A DNA stretch of 64,000 bases. Origin: an uncultured Aquimarina sp. GTDB taxonomy: Bacteria; Bacteroidota; Bacteroidia; Flavobacteriales; Flavobacteriaceae. Location of the stretch: assembly GCA_947498595.1 (NCBI GenBank), contig CANMKX010000002.1, positions 1 through 64,000 on the forward strand, given 5' to 3'. Positions within the stretch are counted from its first letter, which is position 1. Each line of letters opens with the position of its first letter. The notes beneath the pieces were generated by a model that did no database searches, had not been told where the DNA came from, and saw only the letters and a program-made list of their open reading frames with translations. Positions 29,115-35,858 of the stretch are shown piece by piece. The translations under genes were made by a program, and so were the position numbers.

Positions 29115-30259
29115 AATTCTCTCTGTTTTACGTATGCTACTTCTAGTTTCTTGAAAAAATAATCTACTTGCTTTTTGGTTATTGTTAATGGTGGTAAAAT
29201 CCTAAGTATAGAAGGATTTTTAGCATTTCCTGTACAAATTTTATGTTCATATAACAATTCAGCTCTTAGACTACTTACCTTTATTTCTTTACCAAAAACT
29301 AATCCTATCATTAACCCTTTTCCTTTTACTTCTTTGATAAAAGAAATTTCGTTTGCTACAGTTTTAATATATGCTCCTATCTCATTTGCATTTAAAAGTA
29401 ATTTCTCTTTTTTCATCACTTCTAATACAGCTATTCCTGCTGCACATGCTAAATGATTTCCTCCAAAAGTTGTTCCTAGCATCCCTTTAAATGCTTTTAT
29501 ATCTGGATGTATTAAAACACCTCCAATAGGAAAACCATTCCCCATACCTTTGGCTATTGTTATGATATCTGGAATTATTCCATAATACTGAAATGCAAAA
29601 AATTCCCCTGTTCTTCCATATCCTGATTGTACTTCATCTGCAATCAATAATGTATTGTATTGTTTACATAAAATGGCAAGCGCTTTATAAAACTCTAAAG
29701 TACTTTCATCAAGTCCTCCTACTCCCTGAATGAACTCTATAATAACGGCACTCGTAATTCCTTTTTGTAATTCTTTTTCTACTTCATCTATGGCTCCTAA
29801 TGCTATTATTGTACATTGATGTTGCTGGTTAATGGGAGCTTGTATTTCCAAATTATCGGTCACAGCTACTGCTGCCGAGGTTCTACCATGAAAACCATTT
29901 TCAAAAGCTATTACATGAGATTTTTGAGTATGAAAGGATGCTAATTTCAGAGCATTTTCATTTGCTTCTGCTCCAGAATTACATAAAAACAATTGATAAT
30001 CTTCGCAACTAGACAATGTTCCTAATGCATTGGCTAATTCTTGTTGTATCGGTTTTTGTACTGCATTTGAATAAAACCCTAGTTGTTGTACTTGAGATTG
30101 TATGCGATTTATATAATGAGGATGCGAATGTCCAATTGAAATCACGGCATGTCCTCCATATAAATCTAAATATTCAATTCCATCAGCATCATACACATAC
30201 ATATCTTTCCCTCTTATTGGAGTAAAATCATAAATTGAGTATACATCAAATAATTTCAT
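29111..30259 (-). CDS. argD: Acetylornithine aminotransferase
   Basis: Class III PLP aminotransferase: QLFLCNSGAEANENALKLA, ENGFHGRTSAAVAV, IADEVQSGYGRTGEFFAFQYYGI and TIAKGMGNGFPIGGVL with the PLP lysine. I choose ATG 30259 (MKLFDVYSIYDFTPIRGK, 382 residues). The upstream in-frame ATG at 30292 would overlap proC by 23 bases and adds no family sequence. It makes N-acylornithine from the semialdehyde made by ArgC. Confidence 0.92.
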   Translation of the reverse strand: MKLFDVYSIYDFTPIRGKDMYVYDADGIEYLDLYGGHAVISIGHSHPHYINRIQSQVQQLGFYSNAVQKPIQQELANALGTLSSCEDYQLFLCNSGAEANENALKLASFHTQKSHVIAFENGFHGRTSAAVAVTDNLEIQAPINQQHQCTIIALGAIDEVEKELQKGITSAVIIEFIQGVGGLDESTLEFYKALAILCKQYNTLLIADEVQSGYGRTGEFFAFQYYGIIPDIITIAKGMGNGFPIGGVLIHPDIKAFKGMLGTTFGGNHLACAAGIAVLEVMKKEKLLLNANEIGAYIKTVANEISFIKEVKGKGLMIGLVFGKEIKVSSLRAELLYEHKICTGNAKNPSILRILPPLTITKKQVDYFFKKLEVAYVKQREL

Positions 30260-30269
30260 ATCGATTCTT

Positions 30270-31055
30270 TTATAACTGGTTAATTTTTTCAAACGAAGCG
30301 AGCATTCCCTTAATCAATGCGGCACTCATTCCATTACTTTCCATCTCATTCAATCCTTCTATCGTACATCCTTTAGGAGTCGTTACTTTATCTATTTCAT
30401 GTTCTGGATGATTCTTCGTTTCTTTTAATAAACTGGCAGCTCCTAAACATGTTTGTATAGCCATAGGCAATGCCTTGTTTGATTCAAATCCTAATTGTAT
30501 CGCACCTTGCATTGTTGCTCGGATCAAACGCATCCAAAAAGCCACTCCGCTAGCACATAAAACCGTAGCTGCTTGCATATCGTGTTCTTCTATTTCTATT
30601 GTAGTTCCTAGTGCGTTAAATATTGTTTCAACTTTTACTTTATTGATTTTTGCAACTGCGTTATAACTAATACATGTCATTGATTTTTCTACTGCAATAG
30701 CTGTATTAGGCATTACTCTCGCTATTGAAGTAGTTGCTCCTATTATTTTTTCTATCTCATCTATTGTTACACCTGTTACTGTTGATATTATTTGATGTTT
30801 TTGGGTTATTTTATCTTTTATTTCATTCAACACACCTCTTAATTGTTTAGGTTGAACAGCTAGAATGATTTCATTACATTTTTCTAGTGCTATCATGTTA
30901 TCTTTTGTTAAGAATACTATAGCTTCCTCTTTAAATTCGCCTAAGCTTGTTAGGTTTCTTTTTGTGAGATACAATTCTTCACAAAAACCTGTTTTCAACA
31001 ATCCTTTTGCGATCGATATCCCTAAGTTTCCAGTTCCTATAATTGCTATTTTCAT
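30270..31055 (-). CDS. proC: Pyrroline-5-carboxylate reductase
   Basis: 261 residues. The N-terminal Rossmann motif is IAIIGTGNLGISIAKGLLKTG. The C-terminal signature spans the VTTPKGCTIEGLNEMESNGM region. Reduces pyrroline-5-carboxylate to proline. Its place inside the arginine operon, between argC and argD, links proline formation to ornithine/glutamate-semialdehyde metabolism. Nine bases separate it from argC. Confidence 0.92.
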   Translation of the reverse strand: MKIAIIGTGNLGISIAKGLLKTGFCEELYLTKRNLTSLGEFKEEAIVFLTKDNMIALEKCNEIILAVQPKQLRGVLNEIKDKITQKHQIISTVTGVTIDEIEKIIGATTSIARVMPNTAIAVEKSMTCISYNAVAKINKVKVETIFNALGTTIEIEEHDMQAATVLCASGVAFWMRLIRATMQGAIQLGFESNKALPMAIQTCLGAASLLKETKNHPEHEIDKVTTPKGCTIEGLNEMESNGMSAALIKGMLASFEKINQL

Positions 31056-31064
31056 ATCTCACTC

Positions 31065-32042
31065 TTAAAAATAAATTCCTTTTATCTGTAGTCCAGTTGT
31101 AACTGGTAAGTCATACATCAAGTTCATATTCTGTACAGCTTGACCTGATGCTCCTTTTAATAAATTATCAAGACAACTTGTTATCAATAGAGTATCTTGA
31201 TGTTTATGTAATTGCAATACACACTTATTTGTATTTACAACTTGTTTTAAATGGACAGCATCTTTTGAAATTATTACAAAAGGCGCATCTTTATAATATT
31301 CTTGATAGGATGTTATAGCTGTTTCTAATGTTTCGGTATACTGAGTATAAAGTGTAGCATAAATCCCTCTAGTAAAACTTCCTCTGTAAGGCATAAAATG
31401 AAAATCTAATTTGCTAGATTCCATCTTTTCACTCAACGTTTGTTTTATTTCATCTAGATGTTGATGTACAAAAGGTTTGTAATATGAAAAATTATGATCT
31501 CTCCAACTAAAATGGCTTGTATCGCTTAACGAAACTCCTGCTCCAGTACTTCCTGTTACCGCTTGAATATGTACTGGTGCTTCTATTTTTTTTGCTTCGG
31601 CTAATGGTAATAATGCCAATTGAATTGCTGTAGCAAAACAACCTGGGTTTGCTATATACTTAGCTTCTTTAATTTTTGAAGTATTAAGTTCTGTCAATCC
31701 GTATACAAACTTTTTCTCTTCATAAAAAGCATTGGCACTCAATCTAAAATCCGAACTTAAATCTATAATTTTTGTCCTTTCTGAAAATGCATTTTCTTTT
31801 AAAAAGGCTTGCGATTTACCATGTCCTATACATAAAAAAACTACATCCACTTCTTTCTGAATTTGATCAGAAAAAGTCATATTAGTTTCTCCTATCAAAT
31901 CTTGATGTATGGTTGCTATTGGTTTTCCTGCATTGGATGTACTGTATGCAAATTTGATTGCAACATTTGGATGATGGATCAATATTCTAATCAATTCGCC
32001 TCCCGTATATCCAGAACTTCCGATTATTCCTACCTGTATCAT
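31065..32042 (-). CDS. argC: N-acetyl-gamma-glutamyl-phosphate reductase
   Basis: 325 residues. GIIGSSGYTGGELIRILIHHPN is the NADP-binding start; YIANPGCFATAIQLALLPL contains the catalytic cysteine; HFMPYRGSFTRGIYATLY lies in the dimer/catalytic domain. Converts acylglutamyl phosphate to the semialdehyde. Overlaps argG by 4 bases. Confidence 0.94.
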   Translation of the reverse strand: MIQVGIIGSSGYTGGELIRILIHHPNVAIKFAYSTSNAGKPIATIHQDLIGETNMTFSDQIQKEVDVVFLCIGHGKSQAFLKENAFSERTKIIDLSSDFRLSANAFYEEKKFVYGLTELNTSKIKEAKYIANPGCFATAIQLALLPLAEAKKIEAPVHIQAVTGSTGAGVSLSDTSHFSWRDHNFSYYKPFVHQHLDEIKQTLSEKMESSKLDFHFMPYRGSFTRGIYATLYTQYTETLETAITSYQEYYKDAPFVIISKDAVHLKQVVNTNKCVLQLHKHQDTLLITSCLDNLLKGASGQAVQNMNLMYDLPVTTGLQIKGIYF

Positions 32043-33232
32043 ATTGCTTTATTTATGTGTTGATGAATTTTGGTTGTATTAGCATTGATTTTGATAAATC
32101 CTTTTGCATCTGCTGTAGTCCATTCTGTATTCATTTCTCCATAACTTCCAAAATCTGGATGCATCAGATCATATGGAGATTGAATGCCATTAACTTCAAA
32201 TCTATATGGGTGCAGTGTAATTGAAACTTCTCCTGTTACATTTTGCTGACTATCAATTAAAAAAGCTTCTATATTTCGCATAACAGGATCTAAGTACTGT
32301 CCTTCGTGTAACAACATCCCATACCATTTTGCTAAATATTCTTTGTGATGTATTTGCCATTTGGTCAACACATGTTTTTCTAAAACCTCATGTGCTTTTA
32401 GAATAAGCATAGGTGCTGCTGCTTCAAAACCTACTCTTCCTTTTATTCCCATGATAGTATCTCCTACATGTATATCTCTTCCTATAGCATAAGTAGCTGA
32501 AAGTGCTTGCAAATATGCAATGTTACTCACAGTTGTTTGCTTTGTATTATCAACTGCAATGAGTTCTCCTTTTTCAAAAGTCAATAGAATTTTTCTTGGT
32601 TCCTCCTGTTCTAGTTTAGATGGGTAAGCATTCTTTGGTAAAGGTTCATTAGATGTTAATGTTTCTTTTCCACCAATACTTGTTCCCCATAGTCCTTTAT
32701 TAATCGAATATTGTGCTTTTTCCCAAGAACTCGATATCCCATTTTTTTTCAAATATTCAATTTCTGCTTGTCTACTCAGTTGTTGATCTCTGATCGGTGT
32801 TATAATTTCTATCTCTGGAGCTAGTGTTTGAAAAATACCATCAAATCTTACTTGATCATTACCTGCTCCTGTACTTCCATGCGCTATATATGTTGCTTTA
32901 CTCTTTTTTGCATATTCGATTAACGCAATAGCTTGTGTAATTCTTTCTGCACTTACAGATAATGGGTAAGTATTATTTTTGAGTACATTTCCATAAATCA
33001 GATATTTAATTATTTGATCATAAAACCTTTTTTTTGCATCAATGTTCACATACGTTTTCACTCCTAATTCGTATGCTTTTTTCTCTATTTCTTTTTTTTC
33101 TTCTTTACTAAACCCTCCTGTATCGATACTTACTGCATGCACTTCGTAACCAAGTTCTTTAGATAGATATTTTGCGCAATATGAGGTATCTAATCCTCCG
33201 CTATATGCTAATATTATTTTTTTATTTTTCAT
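32039..33232 (-). CDS. argG: Argininosuccinate synthase
   Basis: 397 residues. The N-terminal ATP pyrophosphatase loop is ILAYSGGLDTSYCAKYL. STGAGNDQVRFDGIFQTLAPEIEIITPIRD and GRVGFEAAAPMLILKAHEVLEK are family segments. Ligates citrulline and aspartate to form argininosuccinate. Overlaps the upstream GNAT gene by 11 bases. Confidence 0.94.
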   Translation of the reverse strand: MKNKKIILAYSGGLDTSYCAKYLSKELGYEVHAVSIDTGGFSKEEKKEIEKKAYELGVKTYVNIDAKKRFYDQIIKYLIYGNVLKNNTYPLSVSAERITQAIALIEYAKKSKATYIAHGSTGAGNDQVRFDGIFQTLAPEIEIITPIRDQQLSRQAEIEYLKKNGISSSWEKAQYSINKGLWGTSIGGKETLTSNEPLPKNAYPSKLEQEEPRKILLTFEKGELIAVDNTKQTTVSNIAYLQALSATYAIGRDIHVGDTIMGIKGRVGFEAAAPMLILKAHEVLEKHVLTKWQIHHKEYLAKWYGMLLHEGQYLDPVMRNIEAFLIDSQQNVTGEVSITLHPYRFEVNGIQSPYDLMHPDFGSYGEMNTEWTTADAKGFIKINANTTKIHQHINKAI

Positions 33233-33785
33233 TTTTATTTTCTTTTTCTGTAATTAATTTCGAGGTTTCTTGATCGTATAACATTCCTGTACATAAGCAC
33301 ATTTCTTGATTAGTACGTTGAAGAATATCATAATTTTTACATGTTTTACAGCCTTTCCAAAAAACAGGGTCTTGCGTTAATTCTGAAAAAGGGACTGGTT
33401 TATACCCTAATTCGTAATTAATTTTCATTACTGCATGTCCTGTTGTGATTCCGAATATTTTTGCATTGGGGAATTTTTTTTTCGATAATTCAAAAGCAGC
33501 TTTTTTAATGCATTTAGCTAATCCTTGATTTCTAAATGCTGGATGAACGATCAACCCTGAGTTAGCTACATATTGCTGATGACTCCACGTTTCGATATAA
33601 CAAAAACCAGCAAATTGATTTTTATCCAAAGCAATTACAGCATTTCCTTTTTTTATTTTTTCGTTTATATATGCTACACTTCGTTTTGCAATACCAGTTC
33701 CTCTAATTTTTGCTGATACTGCTATTGTTTCACAAATTATAGTAGCATAATGTATATGTGATACATTGGTTACATCTATTTTCAT
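33222..33785 (-). CDS. GNAT N-acetyltransferase, candidate N-acylglutamate synthase
   Basis: 187 residues with a GNAT core: NSGLIVHPAFRNQGLAKCIKKAAFELSKKKFP covers strand beta4 and the acyl-CoA pyrophosphate loop (R-x-x-G-x-A-like). Its unusual C-terminus has cysteines (FWKGCKTCKNYDILQRTNQEMCLCTG), a possible metal site. It is the first gene of the arginine operon, where a glutamate N-acyltransferase is needed; no classical argA or argJ is seen in the window. I therefore infer it makes N-acetyl- or N-succinylglutamate. That is from context and not from homology to ArgA. Confidence 0.75.
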   Translation of the reverse strand: MKIDVTNVSHIHYATIICETIAVSAKIRGTGIAKRSVAYINEKIKKGNAVIALDKNQFAGFCYIETWSHQQYVANSGLIVHPAFRNQGLAKCIKKAAFELSKKKFPNAKIFGITTGHAVMKINYELGYKPVPFSELTQDPVFWKGCKTCKNYDILQRTNQEMCLCTGMLYDQETSKLITEKENKNEK

Positions 33786-33870
33786 GATTGAACACTTAAA
33801 TATGTATTGATTTCAAAAACAATAGGACTTAGAATAGTTTCTTGTTTTTTAGCTTTATGTTTATTTGGTA

Positions 33871-33900
33871 TAAGAAAAGAACCGGACTCACCTAAGTTCC
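33871..33900 (-). terminator. Attenuator-type terminator hairpin before the arginine operon
   Basis: On the minus strand, arms 33899-33891 and 33885-33879 pair over about 7 bp with a 2-nt bulge and a 5-nt loop. This is followed by TTTTCTTAT. It sits 19 nt after the leader-peptide stop and about 90 nt before the first operon gene. Confidence 0.5.
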
Positions 33901-33918
33901 ATAAATAGAAAAGCACCC

Positions 33919-34029
33919 TTACGGGCGACGTGGAGTGCGTGGGCGACGAATTATTATTATAGCAGCATCTAACCTTACTAATAAAAGGCTTGATAAAATT
34001 GCTATTATGTTATAATTGGTAGTTTGCAC
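33919..34029 (-). CDS. Arg-rich leader peptide of the arginine operon (argL-like)
   Basis: 36 codons, GTG start, product beginning MQTTNYNIIAILSSLLLVRL and ending DAAIIIIRRPRTPRRP. The last nine residues hold five arginines (CGT/CGC codons), which are rare codon choices in this AT-rich genome. The ORF lies 133 nt upstream of the first gene of the arginine operon on the same strand, and a terminator-like hairpin lies between. This is the layout of classical amino-acid attenuation, where stalling at codons of the end-product amino acid controls read-through. Direct repeats CGTCGCCC (twice) encode the Arg-Arg-Pro blocks. The non-ATG start is the weakest point. Confidence 0.7.
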   Translation of the reverse strand: MQTTNYNIIAILSSLLLVRLDAAIIIIRRPRTPRRP

Positions 34030-34087
34030 TAAAAAAGAAATAAAAAATATAGAATACTAAATCGTGGACGAAAATATTTTGAGTATT

Positions 34088-34109
34088 AGCGTCGTCGCTC
34101 GGGAAAGCG
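34088..34109. other. GC-rich inverted-repeat island upstream of the arginine leader
   Basis: A GC-rich 22-mer in AT-rich surroundings holds two small overlapping inverted repeats (34088-34099 and 34096-34109). On the minus strand its GCGACG can pair with the CGTCGC of the leader's Arg codons. No ORF of note. Confidence 0.4.
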
Positions 34110-34261
34110 TAATGTATTATTAGATATAGTATGTGCTTTTATATTTTTCACACTACAATAATACAAACTTTATTTTAAACAGAAAAATGCCGTTAACTTT
34201 TTGTTTTTCAGCACTTATAGTACCACTAATTTTAAAACCCGTTATTTAACCCTATAACTTT

Positions 34262-34276
34262 TGAGGTTTTTCCTCA
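34262..34276. repeat. TGAGG-N5-CCTCA inverted repeat, copy 1
   Basis: TGAGGTTTTTCCTCA preceded by TTT. An almost identical copy is at 34713-34727. No gene nearby explains it; the interval 34110-34440 holds no credible ORF. Confidence 0.45.
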
Positions 34277-34439
34277 TACGACTTTGTCATTCAATGGCAT
34301 ACATTTGTCAGAGATTTATAAAATACAAAATTTAAAGTTAATTCTTTAGCATATTTGGATAAATCTACTGAACTATTTTAAACGCATAGTTCTCATTGCG
34401 CCTATTTTTACCCCAATCTAAACTTAGCCTAAAAAAAGA

Positions 34440-34472
34440 ATCGCTTCTAATTAATTAGAAGCGATCTTTTTT
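34440..34472. terminator. Orphan bidirectional terminator hairpin
   Basis: Perfect 11-bp stem 34440-34450 with 34455-34465, loop TTAA, T-run on both strands. No recognisable gene ends here on the plus strand, so it may end a small RNA or terminate transcription entering from either side. Confidence 0.6.
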
Positions 34473-34712
34473 TGTAGTCATTTCTAAGAAGAATTCTTTT
34501 TATTAAAATATTTTTTTTTATAAAAAACCACTAACAGTCAATGGTTTACAAAATTCAGCTTCTATAAATTTTATTGATAAAAAGATATGTTTTTTCTATA
34601 CCTGAAATTTCAAAAAACCACATAAAGCATTAGTAATCAAAAACCTAAAAATCACAAACACATTCAAACTGTTTTTGACTAGTCAAAAAAACAATATTTC
34701 CAATAATCATTT

Positions 34713-34727
34713 TGAGGTTTCTCCTCA
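34713..34727. promoter_or_regulatory. TGAGG-N5-CCTCA inverted repeat, copy 2, at a promoter
   Basis: TGAGGTTTCTCCTCA, differing from copy 1 by one loop base. It lies 12 nt upstream of the TAATTTTG -7 element at 34740 and would overlap or abut the -33 region, so it could be an operator. Confidence 0.4.
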
Positions 34728-34739
34728 GCACATTAACCT

Positions 34740-34747
34740 TAATTTTG
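34740..34747 (+). promoter_or_regulatory. -7 promoter element TAATTTTG
   Basis: Exact match to the Bacteroidota TAnnTTTG consensus, 23 nt before the ATG of the 15-codon ORF. The -33 TTTG at 34711-34714 has a slightly long 25-nt spacing. Confidence 0.45.
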
Positions 34748-34770
34748 TATTAATTTTAACATAACGAATA

Positions 34771-34818
34771 ATGATTCAATTAAATGTAATGAGATTAAAT
34801 CGACGATCATGTTGTTAA
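34771..34818 (+). CDS. 15-codon leader ORF ending Arg-Arg-Ser-Cys-Cys
   Basis: ATG 34771, product MIQLNVMRLNRRSCC, with a second in-frame ATG at 34789 (MRLNRRSCC). It is placed right after a promoter-like element and followed 78 nt later by a strong terminator, with no other ORF between. Short leader peptides ending in consecutive cysteines act as cysteine-responsive attenuators in some bacteria (known in mycobacteria). Here the controlled gene is not obvious, since the next gene is a small lipoprotein 280 bases away. The coding call rests on layout only. Confidence 0.45.
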   Translation: MIQLNVMRLNRRSCC

Positions 34819-34896
34819 AGAATTTATGTGTTTTTCTTTTATCATGGTTACTGATTCATTCATAATTTTTTCTTTTTTTAATTATAATTAGTATTC

Positions 34897-34937
34897 AAAA
34901 ACCTTTCTCGTGTGGGGTCGAGAAAGGTTTTTCTATA
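34897..34937 (+). terminator. Strong intrinsic terminator after the 15-codon ORF
   Basis: Perfect 14-bp stem 34897-34910 with 34919-34932, loop TGTGGGGT, T-run after it. Confidence 0.8.
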
Positions 34938-35101
34938 TCTATTAATTTTAATTATAAAAAAGGAAAAACCTTATTTATAGTAAAGTTTTTTCTTCTATCA
35001 TTTTACTCTCTATCACATATTTTAGCAATATAAATTATCGTCATAAATCACTCCTATGCATCATTAACACTCAAAAGGTATCAATTCTTAAAATTATTAT
35101 T

Positions 35102-35275
35102 ATGAAAACAACTTTAAATACTATTTTTTACTTTCTTCTTATTCTTTTGACTTTCTCTTGTTCTCCAGATGAAATTAATACTAACGAATACCCTTCAACA
35201 TCTCAAGATATAATAGGCACTGGAGGAGATGATCAATCAGATCCTGATAATGATAAAGATGATGATAATGAATAA
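35102..35275 (+). CDS. Small acidic lipoprotein
   Basis: 57 codons. MKTTLNTIFYFLLILLTFSC is a lipoprotein signal with lipidated Cys20. The 37-residue mature part has IIGTGGDDQSDPDNDKDDDNE, an acidic Asp-rich tail that could bind calcium or other cations. No family recognised. Too short for most gene finders. It is the gene nearest to the sensor-kinase system and on the same strand, but about 430 bases separate them. Confidence 0.6.
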   Translation: MKTTLNTIFYFLLILLTFSCSPDEINTNEYPSTSQDIIGTGGDDQSDPDNDKDDDNE

Positions 35276-35702
35276 TTTATTTGATACATTCATTATTATA
35301 AATAACCTATTATTTATTTGAAAAATAGGGGGTTTCACACACAGGAGGACTATATCTAGAATGTATCAATCGTTGTTACTGACATAAAAAAATCATTCAA
35401 TTTGATTTTTTTATGTTCTACTCATTAGAAATAGAACTCGAAATTTATTAATTATGAATAATAGTATTGTTCATTATTCTTATATAAAAATTACAGTCTA
35501 AAACGAGAAATATTTGTTTAGCTTCATCGGTTAAAGTAATGTTTTTATTAATGAAAGACTCAAAACTAGTAATCGCTCATATTTCAATTTATTGTATAAC
35601 AAAAACCTACTAATACAAAAGAAATCTTAAATAAATTATTTTTTGACATTTTTTTAATATTTTTACTTAAACAACATCAATCAATAATATTATTTTTTCA
35701 AT
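35276..35702. other. Gene-free AT-rich interval before the sensor kinase
   Basis: Contains an AT-rich hairpin (35383-35395 with 35403-35415) that may end the lipoprotein transcript. A TTTTTTGAC...TATTTTTA promoter-like pair lies around 35641-35668. No other ORF is credible. Confidence 0.35.
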
Positions 35703-35858
35703 ATCAAACATTTAATTTTCATTTTTTTTGCATTTCTTATAAGTTCTTGTAATCATAAGAATACTTCTTTTCAAAAGAATAACCGAATAAATAATGATAG
35801 TATTCCTTTTTGGATTTCGCTTGCAAAAAAGAATCAAGAGTCTTTCCACAAAAGAAAA

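Noticed and set aside
34196-34258. Plus-strand 20-codon hydrophobic ORF in the gene-free region
   Set aside because: No promoter or conservation clue; random ORFs of this size are expected in AT-rich DNA.
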